Below are positions 7,537-16,509 of a DNA stretch of 64,000 nucleotides, one piece after another. This DNA is from Arthrobacter sp. ISL-28 (lineage in GTDB: Bacteria > Actinomycetota > Actinomycetes > Actinomycetales > Micrococcaceae), in NCBI RefSeq assembly GCF_018613875.1, contig NZ_JAGGPJ010000027.1, positions 186,001 through 250,000 on the forward strand. The letters run 5' to 3'. A program made the translations under genes and the position numbers. Position 1 is the first letter of the stretch. Each line of letters opens with the position of its first letter. The notes under the pieces are model-generated. The model was not told where the DNA came from, did not search any database, and saw nothing but the letters and a program-made list of their open reading frames with translations.

Positions 7537-8253
7537 TCACCTGGAGACGGCCATCCGGCACCCCGGGTGCACCCCTTCGCTGTGCACCCACAGTGCCGAG
7601 GCGACTTCGTCGGCGAGATCGAAGTCGCGGCTTCTCCCGGCCGATCCGATGCGCACAACGAGCGCTCCGCCGAAAGGCTTGCGCCCCATGACCTCGACGT
7701 CGGCGTCCAGGTCAATCTCCTCGGCGGCAAGGTAGCGCAGCAGCTCGGGATTCTCGTCGCTGATGCGGGTGATCAGGCCTGTATGGCCCTCATCGAGTTC
7801 GCTCAGGCGGTGGGCGCGCGGTACCTGCACTGTGCCGTCCGCGGACGGGATGGGGTCACCGTGAGGATCCCTTGACGGGTTCCCGAGCCTGGCGGCCATC
7901 CGCTCGATAAATGTATCGGAGACGGCATGCTCGAGCTGCTCGGCTTCGTCGTGCACTTCATCCCAGCTGTATCCGAGATCCTGCACGAGGTAGGTCTCAA
8001 TGAGCCGGTGCCGGCGGACCATGGAAAGGGCAAGGCGCACCCCCTCCTGTGTCAGGGTGATGGCGCTGTAGGGCTTGTGGAGAACGAGGCCCTGATCCTT
8101 GAGCTTGCGCACCATCTCTGAGACCGAGGAATTGGCGACGCCGAGGCGCTGCGCCAGCTGCGTGGATGTAATGGGCTTGTCCTGCCACTCCGTGAAGGAG
8201 TAGATGACCTTGACGTAGTCCTCAATCGAGGAGGAGGGCGTGCTGGTCTTCAC
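7537..8253 (-). CDS. DtxR-family metal-dependent transcriptional regulator
   Basis: A 238-residue iron/manganese-sensing repressor of the DtxR/IdeR/MntR family. It has an N-terminal winged helix (about 10-65: IEDYVKVIYSF, then LAQRLGVANSSVSEMVRKL), a metal-binding dimerisation domain (HDEAEQLEHAVSD, then a conserved HGDPIP) and a C-terminal SH3-like/FeoA domain ending near VHSEGVHPGC. The length fits DtxR/IdeR. I start it at GTG 8253 because family members begin a few residues before the SSIEDYVK segment. GGAGG lies only one base before that GTG, so translation may be leaderless. Whether it senses iron or manganese cannot be told from sequence alone. Confidence 0.85.
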   Translation of the reverse strand: MKTSTPSSSIEDYVKVIYSFTEWQDKPITSTQLAQRLGVANSSVSEMVRKLKDQGLVLHKPYSAITLTQEGVRLALSMVRRHRLIETYLVQDLGYSWDEVHDEAEQLEHAVSDTFIERMAARLGNPSRDPHGDPIPSADGTVQVPRAHRLSELDEGHTGLITRISDENPELLRYLAAEEIDLDADVEVMGRKPFGGALVVRIGSAGRSRDFDLADEVASALWVHSEGVHPGCRMAVSR

Positions 8254-8284
8254 GCCTCCAAGCCTACCTGCTGTAGAGGCGGCA

Positions 8285-9043
8285 TCATGATCTGACGGCC
8301 CGCCATGTCTGGGTGAGGTAGGGGAGGCGCAGCACTTCGTCCTCTGCGTGCCCCAGATGGTCATGGAGGTACCAGCCGAGGTTGTTGGCGACCTTGTCTC
8401 TCGTGGCCGCGTTAGCGGCGAGGTAATAGCTGCGCGATTTGGTGAGTTCCAGGATGTCCGCTGTAGTGACTGGATCCTCCCACCGGGTGAGATGGCTTTC
8501 CAGGCCGGTGAACTCCGGACCGACCGGGGGACGGAAATGCGGTTTGTGGACGTCCCCTGCATGCATGATGCGTGAGAGCCTGTGGACCCAGGGCACGGAG
8601 GTGTCCAGCTGGTTCCAGATCAGACCAAGCACGCCGCCGGGCCTCAGGATCCGGGCGATCTCAGTACTGGCCCGCAGGGGCTCGCACCAGTGCCATGCCT
8701 GCGCCACCGTCACGACGTCGAAGGCAGAGTCCGGCAGCCCCGTTTCCTCTGCCGTGCCCTCCAAAGCCGTGACCGTCGGGTAGGCGCTGCGGAGCTGGTC
8801 AAGCATGTCGGGGGAGGGGTCGACGGCGCTGACGGTCAGGCCACGGTCGACGAGTAAGGCCGTGAACTTGCCGGTGCCGGCGCCTATGTCAGCGGCAGCC
8901 CGTGCTCCGGCAGGAACGAGCCAGTCCGCGGATTCGGCAGGATAACCGGGACGGACACGGTGGTAGTGCTCGCCGCCGTCCTGAAAACTTTGACCGAGTT
9001 CCTGCCGCCGCCCATGGTCGAGTTTGGGACCACCCCGTGCCAC
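8285..9043 (-). CDS. Class I SAM-dependent methyltransferase
   Basis: A 252-residue Methyltransf_11-type enzyme. It has the SAM-binding motif I (AADIGAGTGKF), an acidic residue at the end of strand 2 (VSAVDPSPDML), and motif LPDSAFDVVTVAQAWHW followed by ILRPGGVLGLIWN. The N-terminal SFQDGGEHYHRVRPGYP is typical of the class that acts on small molecules, but the substrate is unknown. It lies 31 bases upstream of the DtxR-family gene, probably in the same transcript. Confidence 0.85.
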   Translation of the reverse strand: MARGGPKLDHGRRQELGQSFQDGGEHYHRVRPGYPAESADWLVPAGARAAADIGAGTGKFTALLVDRGLTVSAVDPSPDMLDQLRSAYPTVTALEGTAEETGLPDSAFDVVTVAQAWHWCEPLRASTEIARILRPGGVLGLIWNQLDTSVPWVHRLSRIMHAGDVHKPHFRPPVGPEFTGLESHLTRWEDPVTTADILELTKSRSYYLAANAATRDKVANNLGWYLHDHLGHAEDEVLRLPYLTQTWRAVRS

Positions 9044-9119
9044 GTGCCGTCTCCTTAGGGCAGGCTGGAAATTTACCCTTCGAATTTACCGCATTTGTGA
9101 CTGCGCCGTTTGGCGGCCG

Positions 9120-10529
9120 TCAGTCCAGGGCGCAGGGTGCTGCCCCTGCTGTGCCGGGCGTGTTGGGTGCCCAGTGCGGGTAGCTGCGGGTGTCGTTGGC
9201 GGGAACCCAGCGGCCCGAGTCCACCACGTAGTCCCAGCCGAGGCCGCTGCCGCGCAAATCCTCGATGCCGGCGAGGAGGCGCTGGGCGTCCTCAAGCCGG
9301 GATCCGAGGCCAAAGCTCGCGCGCAGGGAGCCCGAGGGCAGGCCCAGGCGCTTCAGGAGCGGGTGGGCGCAGAAGCGGCCGTCACGCAGTCCGACACCAT
9401 GCTCAGCGGACAGGTAGGCAGCCACCAGGCCGGCGTCGTAGCCTTCCACCGAGAAGTTCACCACACCGATGGTGTCGGTATCCGGGTCGGTGTCCGAGAA
9501 GATCTGGTGCACCGTGACACCCTCGATCCTCTGCAGCCCCTCGACGAGGAACGACCGGATGGCGGTCTCATGCGCGTGCCAGTTCGCCTGGTCCAGGGCA
9601 GCGATCACCTGGGTTGCACGGGCGAGGGTGGCGGCGCCCAGGACGTTGGGTGAGCCGCCTTCATGGCGGGCAGGGCCGGTGGTCCAGCTGACGCCGTCGA
9701 GGCGGGCTTCGCTGACTGCGCCACCACCGGCGAGGTGCGGGGTGCCGGCGTCGAGCCAATCGGGGCGTCCTACCAGGACGCCGGAGCCGAACGGTGCGTA
9801 GAGCTTGTGACCGGAAAAGGCGAGGTAGTCGACGTCGTCCGCGGCGATGTCGATCCGGCGGTGCGGCGCGAGCTGTGCCGCATCCACCACAATCCGGGCA
9901 CCGAATTCGTGCGCCAGCGCGGCGAGCCGGCGGATCGGCAGGATTTCGCCGGTGACGTTGGACGCGCCGGTCACGGCGAGGAGGCTGACGTCGCCGTTCT
10001 CGAGCTCCGCGCGGAGGCTGGCCACCGTTGCCTCAAGGGTGTCTGATGCCACGATGCTCCGGTGCGGCACTCCCTGCCACGGCAGCAGGTTGGCGTGGTG
10101 TTCGATGTCGAGATACAGGACTTCGCCCGTGTGCCGCTGGTCCTCAACGGGAAGGCAGCCCGCCAGCAGGTTGAGGGAATCAGTGGTGTTGCGGGTGAAG
10201 ATCACGGAGTCGTCCGGGCGGCCTCCGACAAATTCGCGGACGATGTTCCGGGCATTTTCATAGACCGACGTGCTGATCTGAGAGGCGTAGCCCGCGCCGC
10301 GGTGCACACTGGCGTAGAACGGCAGGATCTCGTTCAGGTACGCCGAAACGACGGACAGCGCAGGGGCCGAGGCGCCATAGTCGAGGTTGGCGTAGCGCAC
10401 GTGGCCGCCCTGGATCAGCGGAGCCTGGATCTCGGCGCCGGTAACTGCTGCCAGCGGCCGTCCGGCGGCGGCGAAGCGATCGTCGAGCAGGCCGGCGCCG
10501 GTGTTGGAGGAGAAGGTTGCAGTAGTCAT
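9120..10529 (-). CDS. SufS-like class V aminotransferase (cysteine desulfurase-related)
   Basis: A 469-residue fold-type I PLP enzyme. The PLP lysine is in FSGHKLYAPFGSG, the ring-stacking His in DIEHHANLLPW, the cofactor Asp in VVDAAQLAPH, and a Cys in RFCAHPLL aligns with the catalytic Cys of SufS/CsdA-type desulfurases. The ATG at 10529 follows a GCGAGG-type site and keeps the family N-terminus (VRYANLDYGASAPA). The leader contains a SAM-IV-type riboswitch, so the enzyme is tied to sulfur amino acid status. It is monocistronic here, without other suf genes. Its in vivo substrate is inferred to be a sulfur-containing amino acid, not shown. Confidence 0.85.
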   Translation of the reverse strand: MTTATFSSNTGAGLLDDRFAAAGRPLAAVTGAEIQAPLIQGGHVRYANLDYGASAPALSVVSAYLNEILPFYASVHRGAGYASQISTSVYENARNIVREFVGGRPDDSVIFTRNTTDSLNLLAGCLPVEDQRHTGEVLYLDIEHHANLLPWQGVPHRSIVASDTLEATVASLRAELENGDVSLLAVTGASNVTGEILPIRRLAALAHEFGARIVVDAAQLAPHRRIDIAADDVDYLAFSGHKLYAPFGSGVLVGRPDWLDAGTPHLAGGGAVSEARLDGVSWTTGPARHEGGSPNVLGAATLARATQVIAALDQANWHAHETAIRSFLVEGLQRIEGVTVHQIFSDTDPDTDTIGVVNFSVEGYDAGLVAAYLSAEHGVGLRDGRFCAHPLLKRLGLPSGSLRASFGLGSRLEDAQRLLAGIEDLRGSGLGWDYVVDSGRWVPANDTRSYPHWAPNTPGTAGAAPCALD

Positions 10530-10597
10530 GGGACCTCGCTGTGAAAGGACCCCTTGTGACGGGGATCCGCGCTTGCCGTGTCCGTTCCGGACCGGCC

Positions 10598-10678
10598 TGG
10601 TCGTCACCCGGGGCACCCCACCGCGAATGGAGGGTTGCCGGCCAGCAAACCGGGGTTTCACGCTGGCACTCGTGACCT
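10598..10678 (-). ncRNA. SAM-IV-type riboswitch aptamer
   Basis: On the minus strand the leader reads GGTCACGAGTGCCAGCGTGA, then CCCCGGTTTGCTGGCCGGCA, ACCCTCC, GCGGTGGGGTGCCCCGGGTG and ACGACC. This is the S-adenosylmethionine aptamer consensus of actinobacterial SAM-IV leaders: P1 GGTC/GACC closing pair, GCCAGC/GCTGGC arm, and the GGGTGCCCCGGGTG segment. Between aptamer and gene lies a hairpin GGATCCCC/GGGGTCC (about 10544-10566) that can act as the expression platform. SAM binding should switch off the SufS-like gene. Confidence 0.85.
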
Positions 10679-10780
10679 GTAAAGAGCGTAGAACATGACC
10701 GCGGCCCATGAAAAAGACGGACGTGATTGTTAAGCCGTTTGTTACAGCACTGCTTCATATGGGCAGTTTGGTGAACATAC

Positions 10781-10816
10781 GACGGCGGACGCCTCCGTGA
10801 GGGGGCGTCCGCCGTC
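10781..10816 (-). terminator. Hairpin after hisN
   Basis: Perfect 13-base arms GACGGCGGACGCC/GGCGTCCGCCGTC lie 32 bases past the hisN stop. There is no strong T-run on the minus strand, so termination efficiency is uncertain. Confidence 0.5.
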
Positions 10817-10847
10817 GAATATTTCTTTGGGAGGCTCTTGAGCCGAA

Positions 10848-11660
10848 CTACAGCAGATCGTCCAGCTGCGGGTTGAGTCGCTTGAGAACCTCCGAATGAA
10901 GGATGGAATTGGTGGCCAGGGCGTTGCCGCCAAACGGGCCGTCGGTTCCTTCAAGCGAGGTGAAGCGGCCGCCCGCTTCCGTGACGATGGGCACCAGGGC
11001 GGCCATGTCATACAGGTTCAGTTCCGGCTCGCAGGCGATGTCCACGCAGCCTTCGGCCACCATGCAGTAGGACCAGAAGTCGCCGAAAGCGCGCGTACGC
11101 CACACATCTTCGGTGAGGGCGAGAAATTCGTCCAGGTTCCCGCGCTCCTTCCAGCCGCCAAGGCTGGAGTAGGACAGTGATGCGTCCGACAGCCTTGAGA
11201 CATTCGAGACCTTCAGCCGGGTGGCTGCGGCAAGCGAACGGCCCATGTAGGCGCCGGCGCCCTTGGCTGCCCACCAGCGCTTTCCGAGCGCCGGTGCGCT
11301 GACCAGGCCCACGACAGGCTCGCCTTCGTCAACCAGCGCGATCAGTGTGGCCCAGACGGGGACTCCGCGGACGAAGTTCTTGGTTCCGTCGATGGGGTCA
11401 ATGATCCAGCGCCGGGAGCCGTGGCCGGAACTGCCGAACTCCTCGCCGAGCACGGCATCGCGGGGGCGGGAACGGGACAGCTGGCCGCGGATGGATTCCT
11501 CGGCGGCTTTGTCGGCATCGGTCACCGGCGTCAGGTCGGGCTTGGTTTCGATCTGAAGATCAAGCGCCTTGAACCGGCTCATGGTCTGGTCGTCCACGGA
11601 ATCCGCCAGTACATGGGCCAGGCGCAGGTCGTCGTTATAGCTCGAAGCGGGTTGGGTCAT
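10848..11660 (-). CDS. hisN: Histidinol-phosphatase of the inositol-monophosphatase type
   Basis: A 270-residue member of the IMPase superfamily. Metal-binding motifs are clear: GEEFG (glutamate), [15 protein letters not shown] and a C-terminal [16 protein letters not shown] with the third metal aspartate. The segment [20 protein letters not shown] matches HisN of Corynebacterium/Mycobacterium, which removes phosphate from L-histidinol phosphate in histidine synthesis. It is the last gene of the DoxX-aroA-rsgA-hisN run, 66 bases after rsgA. A generic inositol-1-phosphatase is the alternative; the length and conserved C-terminus favour HisN. Confidence 0.88.
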   Translation of the reverse strand: MTQPASSYNDDLRLAHVLADSVDDQTMSRFKALDLQIETKPDLTPVTDADKAAEESIRGQLSRSRPRDAVLGEEFGSSGHGSRRWIIDPIDGTKNFVRGVPVWATLIALVDEGEPVVGLVSAPALGKRWWAAKGAGAYMGRSLAAATRLKVSNVSRLSDASLSYSSLGGWKERGNLDEFLALTEDVWRTRAFGDFWSYCMVAEGCVDIACEPELNLYDMAALVPIVTEAGGRFTSLEGTDGPFGGNALATNSILHSEVLKRLNPQLDDLL

Positions 11661-11726
11661 GGTTACAAACTACCGTCAAAAAACCGGCGGGGCGGGGATG
11701 TCCGTACGCCGGGGGCGCTGGGAAGC

Positions 11727-12842
11727 CTAGCTGACGCTTCCCAGCTCCTTCGTTTCCTGGGCCTCCAGGCGGGGATCAGTGCCGAGCAGACGGCGCAGGG
11801 AGGCAAGACGTGCAGGGCCGGAGGGACCGGCATGGCCGGCCTCAACCCAGGCGTCCACACCGCAGTTGACGGCGGTGGCGTCGTGCTTGCAGCCGCGTTC
11901 ACAGGCCTCAGTGCCGGGCTCCAGATCGGGGAAGGAGTGCAGGATCCGGTCCGGATCCACGTGGGCCAGGCCGAAGGAGCGGATCCCCGGCGTGTCAATG
12001 ATCCAGCTCCCGGTGGGTGCGTCCGCCAGCTTGAGAGCAAGGGCCGACGACGACGTGTGCCGGCCGCGCCCGGTGACCGCGTTGACGCCTCCGGTTGCCC
12101 GCTCCGCGCCGGTCAGCGCGTTCACCATGGTGGATTTGCCGACGCCGGAATGGCCCAGCATGACGGTGACCTTGCCGTCCAGATGGGCGCGCAGCTGGGA
12201 CACGGCGTCACGGTCGAGGCGTGCGGACAAGCCGTCATCAGAGCGGGCATCGATGCCGGACGCCGCCGAATCAGCCGTACGGCTGATGATGACGGGGAAG
12301 TCGAGGTGACGGTAGTTGTCCAGCAGCTCCGACGGGTCCTTGACATCGGCTTTGGTGACAAGCAGCAGGGGCTCGATGCCGGCGTCGTAAGCGGCCACGA
12401 GTGCGCGGTCGATGAATCCGGTGCGGGGCTCAGGATTCGCGGCCGCAACCACCACCACCAGCTGGTCCGCGTTGGCGACCACTGCACGTTCAATCGGGTC
12501 TGTATCATCCGCGCTGCGGCGCAGCAGCGTCTTCCGGTCCTGGATCTTCACGAGGCGGGCCAGCGTGTGCGGAGCTCCCGATACGTCACCCACGAGGGAA
12601 ACGAAATCCCCGGCAACCACTGGCGAGCGGCGGAGTTCGCGGGCGCGGGCCGCGATCACTACCCGCTCGTCACCGGAACCCTCACCCACCACTGCCGTGT
12701 AGCGGCCGCGGTCAACGGTGATGATGCGTCCGGTGACGGCATCCTCATAGGCGGGCCTGTCCTTGGTGCGGGGCCGGGTCCCCTTCTTGTTCGGCCGGAT
12801 CCGGACATCGGACTCGTCCCAGGAGTCAGTGCTGCGCGCCAC
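11727..12842 (-). CDS. rsgA: Ribosome small-subunit-dependent GTPase A
   Basis: A 371-residue circularly permuted GTPase that checks 30S subunit maturation. Motifs come in the permuted order: G4 (TKAD in [11 protein letters not shown]), G1 ([14 protein letters not shown]), G3 ([10 protein letters not shown]). An OB-fold precedes them ([17 protein letters not shown]) and a zinc knuckle follows ([16 protein letters not shown]). I start at GTG 12842, inside the 3' end of aroA, giving a 17-base overlap; a longer frame would run deep into aroA. The N-terminal basic tail ([15 protein letters not shown]) is usual in actinobacterial RsgA. Confidence 0.93.
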   Translation of the reverse strand: MARSTDSWDESDVRIRPNKKGTRPRTKDRPAYEDAVTGRIITVDRGRYTAVVGEGSGDERVVIAARARELRRSPVVAGDFVSLVGDVSGAPHTLARLVKIQDRKTLLRRSADDTDPIERAVVANADQLVVVVAAANPEPRTGFIDRALVAAYDAGIEPLLLVTKADVKDPSELLDNYRHLDFPVIISRTADSAASGIDARSDDGLSARLDRDAVSQLRAHLDGKVTVMLGHSGVGKSTMVNALTGAERATGGVNAVTGRGRHTSSSALALKLADAPTGSWIIDTPGIRSFGLAHVDPDRILHSFPDLEPGTEACERGCKHDATAVNCGVDAWVEAGHAGPSGPARLASLRRLLGTDPRLEAQETKELGSVS

Positions 12843-14202
12843 CGTTGGTCCCTGTTCCGTTCCCCTGCGCGAGCATGTCCGCCCACAGCCGCGGGAAGTC
12901 CGGCATGGTCTTGGCCGTCGTGCCGATGTCCTGGACTTCGACGCCCTTAACAGCCAGCCCCAGGATGGCGCCGGCAGTGGCCATCCGGTGGTCCGCGTAG
13001 CTGCGCACCACGCCGCCATGGAGCTTTGCGGGGCGGATGATCAGTCCGTCGCCCGTCTCTTCGGCGTCCCCGCCGAGCCTGTTGATTTCCGTGACGAGCG
13101 CCGCCAGCCGGTCCGTCTCGTGGCCACGGAGGTGCGCAATGCCGCTGAGCCGCGACGTGCCCGAGGCAAGCGCGCAGAGCGCGGCGACGGTAGGGGCGAG
13201 CTCGCTGGTTTCCGCGAAGTCGGCACCCCTGATTTCGCTGCCGCCGGTGACCGTCAGCGTTCCGTCCTCCAGCGTCACGGTGGCGCCCATCTCCGGCAGG
13301 ATGCTCCGCCACATATCGCCCACCTGGGTGGTGTGCTCTGGCCAGTCCGGAATCCGGACAGTGCCACGGGAGGCGAGGGCCGCGGCCAGGAAGGGCCCGG
13401 CGTTGGAAAGGTCCTGCTCGATCCTCTCGTCAAACGCCCGGACCGGGCCCGGGCTGACGATCCAGTTGTTCGGCAGGGAGTCGTCCACCTCCACGCCGAC
13501 GCCGCGCAGCACGGCCACGGTCATGTTGATGTGGTCCAGGCTCGGCACGGACTCGCCAGCATGTTCAAGGTGCAGACCTTCGGTGAAGCGTGCACCGACG
13601 AGCAGCAGTGCCGAGACAAACTGGGATGACGCGCTCGCGTCGATGACCAGATGGCCGCCGCGGACCTCTCCGGTTCCCTCGACACGGAAGGGCAGCGATG
13701 AGGGTGTCCCGCCGTCGTCGCCGCGCACGGCGACGCCGAGCGCCGTCAGTGCCTCGATGATGGTGCCCATCGGCCGCTCCCGGGCGTGGGGGTCTCCGTC
13801 GAAAACGGACACCCCGTTTCGCAGTGCGGCCAAAGGCGGAACGAAGCGCATGACCGTGCCGGCCAGCCCGCAGTCAATGGCGGTGTCCAGCGCGCCGGAA
13901 GCCGAGGAGATGGGCGTTATCTCGAGGTCGGGGCCGAAGGCGCCGTCGCCCGGCACCTCGCGGACATCTGCACCGAGCTGGCGCAGCGCACCAATCATCA
14001 GCGCGGAATCCCTCGAGTGCAGCGGGGCCCGCAGCCGTGACGGCCCATCTGCCAACGCAGCGAGCACAAGATATCTGTTGGTCAGCGATTTCGAACCGGG
14101 GACGCGAACGGTGGCGTTAACCGGCCGCTCCGCAAACGGCGCGGACCAGTTCACATCAGCGCTGGTGCGGTCAGGGGACGCGTCCGTGGTGGATTCTGTC
14201 AT
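12826..14202 (-). CDS. aroA: 3-phosphoshikimate 1-carboxyvinyltransferase (EPSP synthase)
   Basis: A 458-residue EPSP synthase: transfers enolpyruvate from PEP to shikimate-3-phosphate in the aromatic amino acid pathway. Signature regions are present: [22 protein letters not shown] near the N-terminus, [16 protein letters not shown] in the middle, and [20 protein letters not shown] near the C-terminus followed by [13 protein letters not shown]. Length is typical. It starts six bases after the DoxX gene and overlaps rsgA, so the genes are translationally coupled. Gly-Thr in the LAGT motif is the ordinary form. Confidence 0.95.
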   Translation of the reverse strand: MTESTTDASPDRTSADVNWSAPFAERPVNATVRVPGSKSLTNRYLVLAALADGPSRLRAPLHSRDSALMIGALRQLGADVREVPGDGAFGPDLEITPISSASGALDTAIDCGLAGTVMRFVPPLAALRNGVSVFDGDPHARERPMGTIIEALTALGVAVRGDDGGTPSSLPFRVEGTGEVRGGHLVIDASASSQFVSALLLVGARFTEGLHLEHAGESVPSLDHINMTVAVLRGVGVEVDDSLPNNWIVSPGPVRAFDERIEQDLSNAGPFLAAALASRGTVRIPDWPEHTTQVGDMWRSILPEMGATVTLEDGTLTVTGGSEIRGADFAETSELAPTVAALCALASGTSRLSGIAHLRGHETDRLAALVTEINRLGGDAEETGDGLIIRPAKLHGGVVRSYADHRMATAGAILGLAVKGVEVQDIGTTAKTMPDFPRLWADMLAQGNGTGTNGGAQH

Positions 14203-14208
14203 TCCTGC

Positions 14209-14757
14209 CTATGCCCCTACCGCTTGGTCTACGACCTTGCGCACTGCTTTGTCAGCCTTGTGCAGCTTCTTGCCAGTGGTCTTGCGGGCGTCCGCAGCCA
14301 GATGGCTGGCAGTTTTCCGGGCATCTGCGGCAAGGTGTTCAGCGCGCCAGGCCAGGCTCGGCTTGCCTGCGGTGTCCACGGAGGCCAGCAGCACACCACC
14401 GGTCAGGGTGACGTTCTTGAGCAGCTGGGTGCGGCGCGCGTCCCGGCCTTCCTTGCTGCTGATGTCGGCACTGCGCCACTCAACGAACGCGTTCAGCCCT
14501 GAGATAAGAGCCAGGAGGGTTGCCGACAACCGCGCGAACTTGCCGGTGGCGAACAGGACCCCGGCGCCCACCTGGGTTCCGCCGATGACCCGGGCCAGGA
14601 CTTTCTCATTGGCCTGGAATGGCAGCGCATCCGCTGCACGGCGCAGGAGGGGGGACAGCTGTTCCACAGTGTCGTCCGAATTCTTGAGCTTCTCTACGCC
14701 GGCGAGGACAAAACTTGAAGCCAGCATCGGCCGGGCGAGAAAACGGACAAAGGACAT
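14209..14757 (-). CDS. DoxX-family membrane protein
   Basis: A 182-residue DoxX-like protein. The ATG at 14757 has a perfect AGGAGGAAATTC leader and starts MSFVRFLARPMLASSFVLAGVE, the family's first membrane helix. Three more hydrophobic segments follow (ARVIGGTQVGAGVLFATGKF; LSATLLALISGLNAF; NVTLTGGVLLASVD). The C-terminus is a long charged helix with repeated AADARKTA(S/T) units (AEHLAADARKTASHLAADARKTTGKK), unusual for DoxX and likely cytoplasmic. DoxX proteins are linked to redox defence and thiosulfate or quinone chemistry; the role here is open. It is divergent from sigR and heads the aroA transcript. Confidence 0.85.
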   Translation of the reverse strand: MSFVRFLARPMLASSFVLAGVEKLKNSDDTVEQLSPLLRRAADALPFQANEKVLARVIGGTQVGAGVLFATGKFARLSATLLALISGLNAFVEWRSADISSKEGRDARRTQLLKNVTLTGGVLLASVDTAGKPSLAWRAEHLAADARKTASHLAADARKTTGKKLHKADKAVRKVVDQAVGA

Positions 14758-14898
14758 GAATTTCCTCCTGGATGGACGAGCCGCGTGCCGCGGCGGAGTC
14801 GGTTCTAGTCTTGCACTTTTGCGGAATATTTGCCCGCGCCGTGTCGTTGTGCTGTTCAGGTCCGGAGCATCCCGGGACAGTAGTCCTGGACCGTCACC

Positions 14899-14924
14899 GG
14901 GATTAAACATGGTTGGGCAGTGTT
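14899..14924 (+). promoter_or_regulatory. Candidate SigR-type promoter
   Basis: GGGAT (14899-14903) and GTT (14922-14924) are exactly 18 bases apart. This fits the SigR/SigH consensus GGRAT-N18-GTT and would let the sigma factor drive its own gene, as in Streptomyces and Mycobacterium. It lies about 100 bases before the proposed coding start. Confidence 0.45.
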
Positions 14925-15025
14925 TTGGCTGGCCCCTGCGGCGAAGCCTTCGTGGAAGTTTTCACGGGGCCGGGCGGGGAGGCACAGGCACTTGACCGGT
15001 CTGGGATGCATGGCGTTCCAGGCCA

Positions 15026-15985
15026 ATGGGTGCCCGGCATGCGGAAAAGTGGAGTGGAGATGGAGCTTTGGCTTTGGTGAAAGACGCTATGGACCTGCGG
15101 GGACCGATTGACATGTCGGAGTTTGACGCGCGCGTGTTCGACGTGGCGCTGGCGGAGCCGGCTGCCGACTCCTATGGGGCCGCGCCCGGCGCCACGGCGG
15201 ACTCCAGGGCTGCTCCACGCGTGACAGTAGACTTGAAGGCAATGAGCACCGTGGATCCGGCCCTAGAGGCCACGCAAGAGGGCGCCGGGAACGGCGCCGA
15301 CGACATCGGCACGCCGGGCACCGGCATGCCGCAGCCAGCAGAGCCGGCGGAGGAAATCGACGTCGCCACCGAAAGTGCGGAAGCGCGCCGCGTCCGGTTT
15401 GAGCGCGATGCCATGCAGTACGTGGACCAGCTGTACTCGGCTGCCATGCGCATGGCCCGGAACCCCTCAGACGCGGAGGATCTTGTCCAGGAGGCCTACA
15501 CCAAGGCGTTCTCAGCCTTCCACCAATACAAGCCCGGGACCAATCTGAAGGCCTGGCTGTACCGGATCCTGACCAACACCTACATCAACCTTTACCGGAA
15601 GCGGCAGCGCGAGCCGCTGCAGTCTAATTCGGACACCATCGAGGACTGGCAACTCGCCCGGGCTGAGTCGCACACGTCCAGCGGTCTCCGTTCGGCAGAG
15701 GCTGAGGCCCTGGACCACCTGCCTGATTCCGACGTCAAGCGCGCCCTGCAGGCGATTCCGGAGGAGTTCAGGCTGGCAGTCTACTTCGCCGACGTCGAGG
15801 GCTTCGCCTACAAAGAAATTTCAGACATCATGAACACCCCCATCGGCACTGTGATGTCGCGGCTCCACCGCGGCAGAAAGATGCTGCGGGACATGCTGGC
15901 GGATTACGCCGCCGAGCGGGGATTCAAAGCTGCTGCCGACCCCAACGCAGCAGCGGAAAGCAACAAACAGGAGAACAGGAAATGA
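15026..15985 (+). CDS. sigR: Redox-responsive ECF sigma factor SigR/SigH
   Basis: An RNA polymerase sigma factor of the ECF SigR/SigH group, controlling the thiol-oxidative stress regulon. Region 2 is clear ([20 protein letters not shown], then [19 protein letters not shown]) and region 4 follows ([40 protein letters not shown]). The C-terminal segment and the partner gene define the SigR class. The N-terminal ~120 residues before region 2 are low-complexity (Ala/Pro/Gly/Glu) and longer than usual, so the true start may be an internal codon such as GTG 15076 or ATG 15115. Its stop overlaps rsrA by four bases (ATGA). Confidence 0.9.
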   Translation: MGARHAEKWSGDGALALVKDAMDLRGPIDMSEFDARVFDVALAEPAADSYGAAPGATADSRAAPRVTVDLKAMSTVDPALEATQEGAGNGADDIGTPGTGMPQPAEPAEEIDVATESAEARRVRFERDAMQYVDQLYSAAMRMARNPSDAEDLVQEAYTKAFSAFHQYKPGTNLKAWLYRILTNTYINLYRKRQREPLQSNSDTIEDWQLARAESHTSSGLRSAEAEALDHLPDSDVKRALQAIPEEFRLAVYFADVEGFAYKEISDIMNTPIGTVMSRLHRGRKMLRDMLADYAAERGFKAAADPNAAAESNKQENRK

Positions 15986-16242
15986 GCGACTGCCAGGGAT
16001 TGGGCGATTGCGACGACGCCCGGATGCAACGTATCTACGAGTATCTGGATGGTGCCCTGACCCGCAGTGACATTGCGGACATCAAACAGCATCTGGATGA
16101 GTGCCCGGAATGCACGGAGCAGTACGACCTCGAGTGCGTCATCCGCAACATGGTCAAGCGGTCCTGCACCGAGGCCGCTCCGGAAAACCTGAAGCACGCG
16201 ATCCTGGACAGAATCCACAACATCCGGCCGGTGGAGGCCTGA
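15982..16242 (+). CDS. rsrA: Zinc-binding anti-sigma factor RsrA
   Basis: An 86-residue ZAS-family anti-sigma factor that holds SigR inactive under reducing conditions. The zinc motif is H37-x3-C41-x2-C44 (HLDECPEC), and an N-terminal Cys10 (with Cys4) supplies the fourth ligand; Cys44 and Cys10 correspond to the disulfide-forming trigger pair known from Streptomyces RsrA. Further cysteines are at 52 and 62. Oxidation releases SigR. The gene overlaps sigR by four bases, which fits a one-to-one partner supply. A strong hairpin terminator follows 17 bases after the stop. Confidence 0.93.
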   Translation: MSDCQGLGDCDDARMQRIYEYLDGALTRSDIADIKQHLDECPECTEQYDLECVIRNMVKRSCTEAAPENLKHAILDRIHNIRPVEA

Positions 16243-16259
16243 CCCAGGCCGTCACTCCA

Positions 16260-16305
16260 AAACGAAGTGTCCCCGCAACCGAGAGGCTGCGGGGACACTT
16301 CGTTT
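16260..16305. terminator. Terminator after rsrA
   Basis: Perfect 18-base arms AAACGAAGTGTCCCCGCA (16260-16277) and its complement (16288-16305). The A- and T-ends allow function on both strands, serving rsrA and the convergent bL37 gene. Confidence 0.8.
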
Positions 16306-16327
16306 AAGCTTCGGTTCAAGCCGTGGC

Positions 16328-16402
16328 TTAGGTGTTGGGGCGCTTCCCGTGGTTAGCGCCGCCACGCTTACGGTCACGACGTTTACGTGCACGTTTGCTC
16401 AT
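16328..16402 (-). CDS. 50S ribosomal protein bL37 (24 residues)
   Basis: A 24-codon gene giving MSKRARKRRDRKRGGANHGK followed by RPNT. The basic N-terminus and the invariant ANHGKRPN ending match the actinobacterial large-subunit protein bL37, first seen in mycobacterial ribosome structures. An AAGGAGG site is placed 6-7 bases before the ATG. It sits convergent to rsrA with a shared hairpin between them. It is easily missed because of its length. The family call rests on the recognised C-terminal motif and size. Confidence 0.8.
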   Translation of the reverse strand: MSKRARKRRDRKRGGANHGKRPNT

Positions 16403-16509
16403 AGCTGGCCTCCTTAATATCGGTACTCAAAAGAGCTGCCCTCAAGTCTCCCACATCAGGGGACGGGCCGCGAACCGGCGACCGGGGAAGTCCGGACATC
16501 GTGAGTGGC

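Noticed and set aside
7450-7540. A fluoride riboswitch before the crcB pair
   Set aside because: Only 41 bases separate crcB from the upstream gene, and the conserved fluoride aptamer core was not seen.
12763-14995. Plus-strand frames opposite aroA and the DoxX gene (up to 652 codons)
   Set aside because: They are shadows of well-defined minus-strand genes.
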